A DNA stretch of 20,388 bases from Mikrocytos mackini (lineage: Eukaryota; Endomyxa; Ascetosporea; Mikrocytida; Mikrocytiidae), in the NCBI GenBank assembly GCA_030180075.1, contig JASNJN010000655.1:1-20388 (forward strand), read 5' to 3'. Positions 7,904 to 17,425 of this stretch are shown here, one piece after another. The notes under the pieces were generated by a model, which was not told the origin of the DNA, did not search any database, and saw only the letters and a list, made by a program, of their open reading frames with translations. The stretch's first letter is position 1, and each line of letters begins with the position of its first letter. The position numbers and the translations under genes were made by a program.

Positions 7904-8369
7904 GGAAAACGAATGTCAGTACAGCTTGAACCAGCTTAACAATTCCGGAGATGGATCGAGTCGAAAGTGTATATTGAAAGACCCAGGAAACTACGCGCTA
8001 TATATCCAAAGGAAGAAATGGTTGCTATCTTTGAAAGAAAACGACGAAATCAACACAGGAGAATACATTCGGCCAGAAATTAATTACACTAAAGAATTAA
8101 TACGAGAACATTTTAAGAACTACCAAATTTGGAACCATCTGCGCTTTCTAAACCAGGAATTTGGTGTTGAATTATTCGATAATGAATTCTTTATGGAAAT
8201 ATTCCAAAGAGACACACGTAACTGTTACCTTTTTGACTATTTAAACTGGTACGTTGTTAATACCCAGGATGTTAAGAAAATTAAAGAACTGGTGGTAACA
8301 ATGTGTGCGTCTGAATCAAATAACAACTCTGTATTGGTGTTGAAGAACACGTTGGATAGTAAAAACTAA
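7902..8369 (+). CDS. Minimal protein farnesyl/geranylgeranyltransferase alpha subunit-like
   Basis: A 155-residue protein with repeats of the prenyltransferase alpha (PPTA) type: DPGNYALYIQRKKWLL at 27-42, then FKNYQIWNHLRFL at 71-83, DTRNCYLFDYLNWYV at 104-118, and a weak fourth, NNNSVLVLKNTL, at 140-151. In the family this subunit wraps the beta subunit and supports transfer of farnesyl or geranylgeranyl groups to CaaX proteins such as Ras/Rho types. Known alpha subunits are roughly 300-380 residues with more repeats, so this copy is about half length. Several usual Trp and His/Arg positions are replaced (for example LYIQR for the common VWxxR). An ATG at 7791 would add 37 residues that read like the antisense of the neighbouring gene; 7902 is preferred. 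It ends 13 bp before the convergent kinase gene. Confidence 0.75.
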   Translation: MENECQYSLNQLNNSGDGSSRKCILKDPGNYALYIQRKKWLLSLKENDEINTGEYIRPEINYTKELIREHFKNYQIWNHLRFLNQEFGVELFDNEFFMEIFQRDTRNCYLFDYLNWYVVNTQDVKKIKELVVTMCASESNNNSVLVLKNTLDSKN

Positions 8370-8382
8370 AGTAATAATTATG

Positions 8383-9651
8383 TTACAGCAATTGCTCGAT
8401 TTCCATTTTGAGTTCAGCTATGGCTATTCTTTTGTGTTCATCTATTTCAAAACATCTCTTAATTATTCTACATATTTCTTTGTTAGATATTGCATTATAA
8501 TCTATCTTAATCATCCCGCTTTTTAAACAGGAAATGATGGCCTTTCCGTTATTTAATCCATTGTGCATTCTTATTCCCGATACCATTTCATATAGAATAC
8601 AACCGAGACCCCAAATATCATTCGCAAGCCTAACGAAGTACTTTTTGTTTTTGTGTGAAGAAACAACTTCTGGAGCAACGTAGCAAGGAGTGCAAACAAG
8701 TTCCGTAGATGTATGAAAGCTGAAATCGCCATCCATCTTACGAGAGGTAGCAAAGTCTATTAGTTTTAGTTTGTCTTTGCAAAGGACGAAGTTGGCTGGC
8801 TTAATGTCACCGTGTACTATGTTTTCCGAATGAATTGTTTCCACAGCTTCGACCATTTGTTGAAAAAAGTATAGGCATGTACTTGGGGGAAGTACGCTTT
8901 TCGGATAACTCTTAATGATGGAAGAAAGGTCAGTCGTCGCGTACTCCAAAACAATAACATGAATATCGATTGCCAATGTACTATCGTGTAGCTTTAGGTT
9001 AAATATCTTGCCGTGTTCGACTATCTGGATTACATGCGGGTCTTTCCTGTATTGCATCAAAAGAAGTATTTCGTTTTCGATTTCTTTGTACGTTTTTTCT
9101 TTTCTTTTGCCAAATATAATGCGTGTTTTTATCGCGACTAACGGTAAATTAGCAGCCGATGAGTTTATAGCAGAATACTGTTGAGTAAGAACACCCTTGT
9201 ATACATTTGAATAGCCACCACATCCTATTTTCTCGATTATTTTATACTCGTTTGAGTTTAGCTTGATCGTTTGATTGTTCTTGAGTATTTCTATGTTGGT
9301 TTTCTCTATCTTTTTTGTTCTTTTTAATGAAGAAGTTATGTTTAAGTTGACTGGGTTAAGTATCTTACGGCCAATGTTAATCGAAGGCGTTTGGGTTAGC
9401 TTGAATGACGAAAATTTCATAGATGGTTCCATTAAGCCTAGTTTTGTAGATTCGGTTACCTTCTTTATAGGGGAGAGAAATGGGGCCTGTATATCGGTAA
9501 TGTTGCAGTCTTCTTGGGAAATCGTTCCTATGCTATCATATTGTTTCGTGTATGGCTTCACATATTTATTTGTTAATCGTTTCTGTTGCCAATTACCTTT
9601 GAGAGATATTGGTTTGAGTGGCATCCGAAACTTCTTATTTTTTATTTTCAA
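8383..9651 (-). CDS. Mps1/TTK-like protein kinase with DFA motif
   Basis: A 422-residue protein. Residues 1-135 are basic and Ser/Thr/Pro-containing without a clear domain. The kinase domain spans about 136-422: glycine loop IGCGGYSNVY (142-151), VAIK lysine K175, helix-C glutamate E194 (in ENEI), catalytic loop IVHGDIKPAN with D282, K284 and N287, metal-binding motif D299-F-A in place of DFG, APE at 326-328, DIWGLG with D345, and terminal R408. The wording around the catalytic loop (ETIHSENIVHGDIKPANF...LKLIDFA) is closest to the Mps1/TTK family, the dual-specificity kinase of the spindle checkpoint and spindle-pole duplication. The C-terminus ends at the kinase domain. HGD for HRD resembles the HSD of Mps1. 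The Gly-to-Ala change in DFG may limit activation-loop movement; lysine, catalytic Asp and metal Asp remain, so activity is plausible. Confidence 0.85.
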   Translation of the reverse strand: MKIKNKKFRMPLKPISLKGNWQQKRLTNKYVKPYTKQYDSIGTISQEDCNITDIQAPFLSPIKKVTESTKLGLMEPSMKFSSFKLTQTPSINIGRKILNPVNLNITSSLKRTKKIEKTNIEILKNNQTIKLNSNEYKIIEKIGCGGYSNVYKGVLTQQYSAINSSAANLPLVAIKTRIIFGKRKEKTYKEIENEILLLMQYRKDPHVIQIVEHGKIFNLKLHDSTLAIDIHVIVLEYATTDLSSIIKSYPKSVLPPSTCLYFFQQMVEAVETIHSENIVHGDIKPANFVLCKDKLKLIDFATSRKMDGDFSFHTSTELVCTPCYVAPEVVSSHKNKKYFVRLANDIWGLGCILYEMVSGIRMHNGLNNGKAIISCLKSGMIKIDYNAISNKEICRIIKRCFEIDEHKRIAIAELKMEIEQLL

Positions 9652-10819
9652 TTTTAGTTTTTAAAAAAATTAACCCAATAAAGTTAAGAAAGGACGTTAA
9701 ATATCGATTTTAGGTATTGCATGTGTTGTGATGGAATATAATTAACTTTTGAAAACTACTTACTTAAACTACAACATGGCGACATCGATAAAAAGCACAT
9801 TTAATATTTTGTAGGAATAAAAAATTTTTGTATATACTTTATAATATGTTTTTAATATAAAAAACGTCTTAAAATTCAAAAATAAAACATCCCTCCAAAC
9901 TTGGGGAAACGTCTATTTTCGCTTTTTTTATTTTTTACATATGTATATAATAGATTTTGAAAACACTCTACATTTCGATTTATTAAACAATAATTAGAAC
10001 CCGTTCATCTAATTCCAGTTGGGTATGTTATTAAATTTGGTGGTATATATTTTCACATTTTAAATTTTAGATTTTAATATTATGACAAAACAAAGCTAAT
10101 AGGACACCGGGAGTTATCTTAATTACAATCAATCCCTATTATAAACCAAAAGAGTATAGCTAATCGATAGGAATTTGTGAAGATGTTTGTTTATAATAAT
10201 ACGGCTACTTCCAGAACTACATCGCACATCTACATTACTTTCCACAAGACAACAACCTTGAGATAATTGGGTATTTCACTATATAGATTCGTGATATTAC
10301 AAGCCCTGGTTTGAACAATACTTTAAAGCGAACATCATTATACAGCGAATAAAATAATACAGTCACCATTTATCAAAATAAGCCCATAAAGAAATACACA
10401 AAATTCTGAATGAATGGAAATTTCCGGTTTATAATTACAAGGAACGAAATTTCAATATGATACGGTTATATTAAAGATACATGGGGTGGGGATTTGGGGT
10501 TTGAAAATAGATGGTTTGTTTGAACAACGCCGAAAGATTGGGGTTATATGATAGTTATTGATATAATTCTATAGAGTTGGACGTACAAGGATAGAAATTC
10601 CATGTAAACATAATAAAAGGTACATATTCGACGAATATAATCTATAACACAGTGTTCTGGTTCAAATAAATGTAAAATAAATATTATTTTGTTTAATTAA
10701 TTACATCCTTAATAACCATAAATTTCGCTGGGGGATGATATTAAAAGTTATTCATATTTTATGATAGACGTTATTTAATAAACATTATCAAAGCTATATA
10801 AATTATTTTTAAAATAACA
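9652..10819. other. AT-rich spacer between kinase and MULE transposase
   Basis: About 1.2 kb without any open frame worth reporting. It holds the kinase promoter on its left side (minus strand) and the 3' flank of the MULE transposase on its right. I searched by eye for a terminal inverted repeat matching 12755-13700 and found none. Confidence 0.55.
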
Positions 10820-12754
10820 TTAATTAAAAATGTTATTCCTAGTGAGCACATCAGTCGTATTCCCGTCTTCCAATTCATCAATCAATTTCTGAATTAAAGA
10901 TTCCCCTAAGCCACCTTTTAATAATTTGTCGTCTAGTATAACACTGGATAGTTGTTTGGAAAGCTCAAATAGTGTAGAAAAAGTTGTCTTATGTGTATCA
11001 AAATCCTCGTATTCGTTATTTCTATTGTCTTGTTCCCCAATATCATTTTCATAATCTTCAACAATTCCACCGTTGTCTTCATTATCTTCATCAACCACAA
11101 TTGTTTCTGTTTCCCCATTAAACTCTGGACAATCTTCAAACCAGGATATATTATATACTGCAAACAAAACACTGGATGTCCAACGCTTCTTAATGAATCT
11201 TTCTAATATTCCAGGGTCTTCAATGTTGGCCAGTTGATGTAAACAAGGCATTCCAATTTTTTCATAATTAAGACATCGGCTGCAATTATAATCAGAGTCT
11301 ATGTAACTTCCATCCAATGTCTTAGCTTTCAAATACATTTCATTCATATAAAGAAATGCATAGTTTGTGGCGGTTTTTCTTATTTCTCTATTCAATATGG
11401 TCTTAGGATTACATTCTCGCTTTATATATATTTTTTGAAGTTCATAAAGATTTTCGCATCGACGTTTAGAAATGTATCTATTTATATTCATAATAAAATT
11501 CTCCAAAATATCTTTCTTTTTACAATAATTTTTTATTTTCTGGAAGAAACTCTCGCAGCGATTCGTAGTTCTAATTCCTAAATGCATTTTCCCTGGTTTA
11601 AAAACTTCTATAAATTCATGTTTGCATGGTTCCCAATTTTTCAAATAATACTCTTTAGAAATGGGATCAAGTCTTTGAACTAACGAATCGTGCTCTTCTT
11701 GATTCTTGGAAACCAATATCCTATAAAGCATTCCAATTTTATTAGCCTTCTCTTCTTTCGACCAACCGGTTTTCCTAAAATTCAAATATCTATTGAATGC
11801 TCTCTTAACGTGAAAAAAACAAAGACCTAGGTTGACATTCTTTGCATACTCACGTATAATTTTTCTCTCGGACATATCTTTGTCCGTCAACCAGGTCTCT
11901 ATTTTTTCAAAATCATTCACTTCTTTTAATCTATTGAACACTTGCGCCAGTTTTATATATGTTTCGTTCTTTACTAAAAACCAACAAACTATTTCCGAGT
12001 AAGCTTCTCCGTTGACACACAAGATAGCAAAGAGTGACCACTTTTTCTTAACCATACTAAAGGTTGAATCGGATAAAAGACAATCGCCGTATGTTTTCCA
12101 CAAGTCCTTCATTAACTGGTCTTGATACAGATATGCGACTGGTTTGTCTTCAATGTCTTTTATGATCTGCAAATTCCCATTCTTTGTTTCATCAGCCATA
12201 TATATTTCAGCTTCAGTGTTATCTATGATCTTTGATAGATGGTTGTGGACATCTTTCGAGAGTATTTTGTCATTTTTCTCATTCATCAAGTGCGCAACTT
12301 TGCTCATCGGAGCACCTGCTTTAAGAGAAAACGCCGCTTTCTCAGTATCTTCCTGGTTTAATTTCGGCCGCTTGAACGTTACTTTGGGATGTGGCATGTG
12401 GTCTACAATCTTTTTTATGACAAGGGACGAACCTTCTGCTTTTATCTTTATTAGAAATGGGCAGCCACGCTTCTTACTTCGTGAACGTCTACACGTTGCT
12501 TGGCTGTCTTTCCCTGCTCCTAGTTCACATACATATGATAAACGCAAATACTTTAGCGCGTCCTGTTTTCCTATGTCATCTACAATCCCGACCACATTAT
12601 TACCCATAGTAGAGAGCAAAGTCCCATTGACTCTCCGTAGCTGATAACGGCTATCTTTTGTATATTTCTCTATGGTCTCTTGTAATAGATCGTACCTTTT
12701 AAATCTTTTTCCAACTCGAAAATATGTCTGTATACATGCCTCAGAGTCTGTCAT
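10820..12754 (-). CDS. MULE-type transposase with FAR1-like and SWIM-like zinc regions
   Basis: An intact 644-residue transposase. Residues about 10-125 form a FAR1/WRKY-GCM-like DNA-binding region with C76, C88, C98, H119 and H122 as likely zinc ligands. The MULE catalytic core has D229 (LLSDSTF), D291 (WLTDKDM), a CFFHVKRAF motif with C312 and H315, and E401 (TTNRCESFF). A SWIM-like zinc finger follows: C491-SR-C494, then GMPCLH with C504 and H506; the usual spacing is CxC, here CxxC. The C-terminal 100 residues are acidic (runs of DEDNED type) and then helical. It catalyses cut-and-paste transposition. The reading frame is uninterrupted, suggesting recent activity or domestication. I could not find flanking terminal inverted repeats or a 9-bp duplication. 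It could instead be a domesticated FAR1-like factor. Confidence 0.88.
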   Translation of the reverse strand: MTDSEACIQTYFRVGKRFKRYDLLQETIEKYTKDSRYQLRRVNGTLLSTMGNNVVGIVDDIGKQDALKYLRLSYVCELGAGKDSQATCRRSRSKKRGCPFLIKIKAEGSSLVIKKIVDHMPHPKVTFKRPKLNQEDTEKAAFSLKAGAPMSKVAHLMNEKNDKILSKDVHNHLSKIIDNTEAEIYMADETKNGNLQIIKDIEDKPVAYLYQDQLMKDLWKTYGDCLLSDSTFSMVKKKWSLFAILCVNGEAYSEIVCWFLVKNETYIKLAQVFNRLKEVNDFEKIETWLTDKDMSERKIIREYAKNVNLGLCFFHVKRAFNRYLNFRKTGWSKEEKANKIGMLYRILVSKNQEEHDSLVQRLDPISKEYYLKNWEPCKHEFIEVFKPGKMHLGIRTTNRCESFFQKIKNYCKKKDILENFIMNINRYISKRRCENLYELQKIYIKRECNPKTILNREIRKTATNYAFLYMNEMYLKAKTLDGSYIDSDYNCSRCLNYEKIGMPCLHQLANIEDPGILERFIKKRWTSSVLFAVYNISWFEDCPEFNGETETIVVDEDNEDNGGIVEDYENDIGEQDNRNNEYEDFDTHKTTFSTLFELSKQLSSVILDDKLLKGGLGESLIQKLIDELEDGNTTDVLTRNNIFN

Positions 12755-14043
12755 GAGTGTTGGGCAATCTTCTTGTAAAATTTAAAATTTTAAAATATAC
12801 ATAACAGCACGACAAAGATAAACATATTTAAAAGTTATATTGTACAAGAAACATTCCGTCAAATTCTCATATTTATTTACATACAAATATAATTTTTCCA
12901 AAATACCCGTGTCAGACAGCTAGCTTGTATCAACAAGACTCTGATCCTTTTATTACGCTTTAAATATATTTATAGCCTAAATATTGAAAAAAATCATTTT
13001 AAAATTTTACATTTAGAATTTCAAACGAATCTCAACCAAACTAGGAGTCTCCGAACATACAGAATCCCACATACAACAAATCACTCTATATTACATCAAT
13101 TCTTCGCGCATATCCTTATTCCAGCCACAACTAAGCTGATTACGGTACCGAAGCCAATACAAACCCCTTCTACCAACCGAAGCAAAAGTATGAGCATATG
13201 AAACACACACGAACGAGTAGAGTTATTTCGAATAGGCATAACTGTTGGCCATTTGCTGCTTCTGTATCAGGTATACCACATTGTACTCAATTATTCTCAA
13301 TAGCATCGCTGTTTTGCTGTGAGATGATGCCACTAGGTTATATCTAGGCAACAGAATCCTTTATATAGAATTACACTGCCTAATTAATGTCCACACAAAG
13401 AAACTTCAATACCAAACAGCTATATTATATAAATTAAATAATTCAACTACATGCTATCGGACAAGGATTCTAGATTGTAGACGACTAATAACATATCGAT
13501 GATTATAATAAACAACACCATAGATAACAAAATGAAATAAAAGAGAATGTTCATTTTTCATGTTTTAAATTAAGTAATAAAGTGTTGAAATTATATTTAT
13601 AATTGTATATTGTGTTTGTAAATCAATATAATTGTTTTCATATAAAATCCCAGTTTGAAATTTTAGAATTGTTTATTTAATTTTAATTTAAACAAATAGA
13701 GTTTTATGAATAAGTTTATATCTTTAAATAAAACAATTATGGAACACAACAGAATTAATAATTTAATACACAGCCATCTACTTATACCCATCTTATTGCT
13801 ATTTACTAACTGCAGGCAATCTGAAACTCAAACTATTAGATTTGAATTATCATTAATAGAATATGATGTTGTCCAAACTCCTTTATACAGACAATCATTA
13901 TATCACTTTGAAATCTAACCTTCAGAATTATATAAAGGCACCTTTTCGTTTCACAAATTAATTTAGAACCCTTGAAACTTTTGATTGCATTATTAACACT
14001 TCTATTATCAATCGGATAGTTATCCATGTATCGACTGGCACGA
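12755..14043. other. Spacer upstream of the MULE transposase, no genes
   Basis: Mixed composition: about 13000-13500 is somewhat richer in GC (blocks with ACCAAACTAGGAG or CTTCTACCAACCGAAGC style sequence) than 13500-14040, but all frames are short. The 70-codon frame at 13706-13918 has no recognisable motif. The first part must carry the transposase promoter on the minus strand. Confidence 0.5.
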
Positions 14044-14100
14044 GTGCCCACAGCCACAAAAAGTGCCCACAGCCACAAAAAATGCCCACAGCCACAAAAA
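14044..14100 (+). repeat. 19-bp tandem repeat, three copies
   Basis: Three consecutive copies of a 19-bp unit GTGCCCACAGCCACAAAAA (14044-14062, 14063-14081, 14082-14100); the third differs only at the first base (A for G). Inverted copies of the same unit lie 290 bp downstream at 14391-14422. Confidence 0.95.
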
Positions 14101-14373
14101 TGTTTCACTATCAATAATTTGAATTTTTTATTTATTTTTCGAAAAAAATAAATGTATCTAGAAAGTTTATTTTGGTATTTAGAATAAATTATTTTTTACC
14201 AAGATATTGTTATTATCGTTCCGTAAATCGATATTAACATTATTTTGGAATTTGAATAAATTTTTATTTTATCATAAACTATCCTGTCTATATTACATAT
14301 TTTCTATATATAATATCTCTCATGTATTTATATATAATTTAAAATTAATTTTGTTTCGATTAATCAGATTTTT

Positions 14374-14736
14374 GTGATTTTGAAAAAAAAAATTGTGGCT
14401 GTGGGCACTTTTTGTGGCTGTGAAGAATGGTGCCCCTTTTATTGGACATATTACACGACAGTGCGAGGGCAGTATCCAGATACGAGAATGACATACAGAA
14501 GCCTCAACAAATACTTCCTCACTGTGTGTGAAGATAAGTATCCATTTTTTTGTTTGGGCACCAAAATGGTGAATGGAACATTCCATGCCGCCTTTACCAC
14601 TAGTAAATTAATGAAATCCTCGTATAAATACGATCAATTTTGCACTGATGGGACCTATAAATTAACAAAAGCAGGTTTTGTGGTAATTTTATTTTTAAAT
14701 AATGTAAAAATAACAATAATGATTGTAAATATTTAA
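14374..14736 (+). pseudogene. MULE-like transposase fragment, distinct from the intact one
   Basis: A 120-codon frame whose middle reads FHAAFTTSKLM then QFCTDGTYKLTKAGFVVILF. The TDGTYKLT..GF segment is the first catalytic Asp region of a MULE transposase subfamily (family pattern: faD(G/A)TYKL...G(f/y)P). The first 20 residues are translated from the 19-bp inverted repeats and a poly-A stretch, so the original start is elsewhere. After the GFVVI segment the frame turns into Ile/Val/Asn-rich AT-driven sequence and stops, losing the rest of the core, the second Asp, the Glu and any SWIM finger. The catalytic-region wording differs from the intact transposase (LLSDSTF), so this is a different family. 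Confidence 0.68.
14391..14422 (-). repeat. Inverted copies of the 19-bp repeat
   Basis: The reverse complement of the 14044-14100 unit occurs here as one near-complete copy (14391-14408, with TGTGGCTGTGGGCAC intact) and one partial copy (14409-14422, TTTTTGTGGCTGTG). Together with the direct copies it frames a very AT-rich 290-bp segment, so the arrangement looks like terminal or subterminal repeats of a mobile element. The downstream MULE fragment overlaps it. Confidence 0.9.
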
Positions 14737-15949
14737 TTTTATAAATCAGTCTGTTTTCAACTATATATTCAATTGGTATATCTTAAATACTTCCAATCTA
14801 TCTAAAAATTCCATTTTGAATCTATATTCAATTGTCAATTCGATGTTTATTATATTTATATCCCTGGTTAGATTTATCCCAAATATATCTTTTGATATTT
14901 AGATTATTATTGTTGTTTCTGTGTCTTGCTATTGTATCATTTCTTTATATATTCCAATAATATATCTTCTAGGTTTATATTGTTATGTCATGCTGAACAT
15001 GTTGATTTCTTCTTTATTTCCCAAAACTTTGATCAAATTACTTTTTATATTTTCTTATTAATTTCGCTCACTACATCCGTCTTTCTTTCAAATTTGTATT
15101 CCTATTCGTGTATCTGGCGTTAAAGTAAAAATTAAAGACGACTCTATAAATGTAGCTCTATTTAAATTCATTGGTTCTCGTAAAGGTTATCAATTGCTGT
15201 CTGCTATTGTATTGCTGTTTCAATTTGAAACTTAAATTTTAGAATTTAAAACTCAGAACATTAAGCATTTCGCCTTACAGCAAGTTTAGTTAATCACTGA
15301 ATACTCAGAAAAAAACAATATTGCGCCAACGTATGAAATTATGTTTATGCTTTGACCATGTCCAAACACACAGAAAAGACCCGGAACTGCATGACAACAT
15401 GGTCCAAAGTTTTCTGGATTAACAAGGTGAATATTGACACTCAAGCTTTTGGTATTCTTTTTTACTCGCCAGATACCCATAGAATGTTACAAAACTTGTT
15501 ATTAAATAAGATTAGAGACATGATGTAATTACTATTAGCGAATACATCAAACAAATGGAATTGAAATTAAAATTGGCATATTCGAATAAGACTCGGGGCT
15601 AATTTATTACACATATAGATCCACAACATAAGCTCAGCAATTCATATGAACAAGATAACGTTATATAATACAAATTAATAGTGTACTCAAATGATCATAT
15701 AGATGTATATAATATACTATGAAATAGATGAGATGTTAAAATGAGCAAAATAACAAAAGATATCCAACAAAATACAACTAGGGAAATACATAAATCATTA
15801 AACATCGGATTGACATTTAAATATGATTTAGAATTGAATTTTAGTTAGATTGGAAGTATTTAAGACATATCTATTGAATAATCAGTTGAAAACAAATTTA
15901 TTTTATAAAATTTGATATTTACTGCAGAAAATTTAATTTTTCAAAAAAT
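14737..15949. other. AT-rich spacer left of the retrotransposon
   Basis: AT-rich DNA without a supported gene. A stretch at about 15115-15232 reads as roughly 39 codons with a lysine-rich start (VKVKIKDDSINVALFKF) and then a stop; it could be a worn transposon piece but I cannot place it. A 64-codon minus-strand frame at 15286-15480 has no recognised motif. Composition changes sharply at about 15950. Confidence 0.5.
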
Positions 15950-16293
15950 ATGGTATCCCCACTGCGTAACGCACAAGACCCCATTAATGGAGGTGAAAGC
16001 GGCGAGGTCACGACCACTAAAGTGACAAGTCGCTCAGACTCCCCTCTGCCTGTAAAACGGCATGTAACCCAGTCCCAGTCTAGCCCCGCCTCGGCGGAGT
16101 CCAAAGAGCTAGACAGGGGTCCAAACTGGACTTGTCCCCTCGTTAACGCTATAAACGCGAAGCCGAAAGGCTTACAAAAAGAGGAGGGCCCCGGATTCAA
16201 TTCAAAATTGGCTGGCCACAAGCCGGGAAAACCGCCTAATAGGGGCTAACCCGCGAATTCCGAACACCACGAAAGGTTGGGAAGAACGCCACT
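15950..16293 (+). other. Retrotransposon 5' leader region
   Basis: The first part of the GC-rich element. A 99-codon frame (15950-16249, from ATG) encodes a Pro/Ser/Lys/Gly-rich polypeptide with no recognisable domain (it contains CPLVNAINAKP and a HKPGKPPNRG end) and closes at TAA. It may be a small leader frame or untranslated region. The frame is open mainly because of composition, so coding status is uncertain. Confidence 0.45.
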
Positions 16294-16742
16294 ATGTCTC
16301 TTCGAGGCTGGACGACAACCAGGAGTGGCAAAAAGGGTAAGGACACCAATGGTGACTCCCAACAAAGGGTACCAAAAGTAACCCCGCTTGCGCCCAAAGG
16401 GGGCAAGCCTAGGTCATCTCCGCAACCGGAGTTCCCCAGGAATTTTATTGTTTCAAAAATAATAAATTCTCAGAAAATGACTAGCCACCCAGAAAAAGAC
16501 CAACTAAGTTCGATCGAGCTTCACAGCCAGGAAACCGCCGAAAATCCCGCAGAAGAGGAAGGGAAAGAGTAAGCGAAGAAACTGGCCACCTCACAGCTAC
16601 TTCAGAGCCGCAAGGCGGCGAAGAACCGGTGCTACAAGCGACAGAAGTGGTCAAAGCGGCTAACCTGTTGAAACGCTATGCAGAGTGCAAAGCGCAGCTT
16701 AAGGCACTGGGGATTGACCCTGAAAAGCTTTCAGGCAAAAAA
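16294..16742 (+). pseudogene. Retrotransposon N-terminal coding segment, split in two frames
   Basis: An ATG at 16294 opens a basic, low-complexity frame (MSLRGWTTTRSGKKGKD...) that closes at 16572. A second frame, open from 16485, continues with an Arg-rich stretch and then a helical segment VVKAANLLKRYAECKAQLKALG (about 16647-16712) and runs to the A6 tract at 16737-16742. The change is in the minus direction by one. Such basic, disordered N-termini are usual for ORF1-like or N-terminal parts of non-LTR elements and may bind RNA. No zinc knuckle or C2H2 finger is visible. Confidence 0.55.
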
Positions 16743-17425
16743 CCAAGGGTAGTGGGAAACCACGACCTAAAACCAAGTCTGGCCCTAAGAAGGGACCCAA
16801 GAACAAGGGCAAAAAAGAACCCGAAGGTAAACTTGCAAAAGGTAAGGGGACATTGCCAGAGTGGCGCCCCGACATCGGTTTATCAAAGTCAGGGAAACTC
16901 ATGATCACCGTCTTAATGAAGTACGGCAGGATCTGGAACTCCTTAGACAAACAACACATCGGCATAGCGTCAACAGAGTTGAAACGAGAAGCCGATGGAC
17001 AAATGGTCGAGATGTCTCGCTCAGAATGTGCCAGATTCTTTAAAAGATTCTGTTGGCCATCGACGGAGGGACTGCATAGCTGCAGAGCGAACGAAGGCAG
17101 TGTTGTCAAGTTCGGACTTCCCTCTCGTTTCATCCGAATTGCACTGGCAATAAGGATTAGACGAGCGAAATGCGACCCGGACAAAGCCTTAGAGCTTTGG
17201 TTCAACCGATACCGCAAAGATCCCAAGTCCAAAATGTGCATACTTGAGCCAGGCCTCCCATTGGGATGGTGGAAGGCCATGATGCATAAGGTCTGGGAGA
17301 TGAGAAAAGAGGTGACGATACATGGTCTTGGCATGCTTCCAGACATCAAAGACGACTGCTGGAATGAATACATGACCATGGCAGACGTTGGAGTGGGTGT
17401 GTGGGACGAATTGGAATGGAAATAG
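16718..17425 (+). pseudogene. Retrotransposon protein segment ending at in-frame TAG
   Basis: One open frame from 16718. It begins with a Lys/Gly/Pro-rich basic stretch (GPKKGPKNKGKK) and becomes a well-mixed globular segment from about 16850 (LPEWRPDIGLSKSGKL and on to WWKAMMHKVWEMRKE, rich in Trp, Arg and Met). It stops at TAG 17423-17425 but the same frame is open beyond, so the next segment is probably its direct continuation. I do not recognise a domain. Its left border with the previous segment is a one-base frame change at or near the A6 run at 16737-16742. Confidence 0.6.

Noticed and set aside
12144-12644. 166-codon plus-strand frame
   Set aside because: Antisense shadow of the MULE transposase, Ser/Phe-rich with no motif.
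9652-13700. Terminal inverted repeats and target duplication for the intact MULE
   Set aside because: I compared distinctive words on both sides by eye and found no convincing matching pair; a computed self-alignment could still find one.
14029-14422. CRISPR-like array
   Set aside because: The 19-bp units are directly adjacent without spacers and are present in both orientations; the context is eukaryotic transposon DNA.
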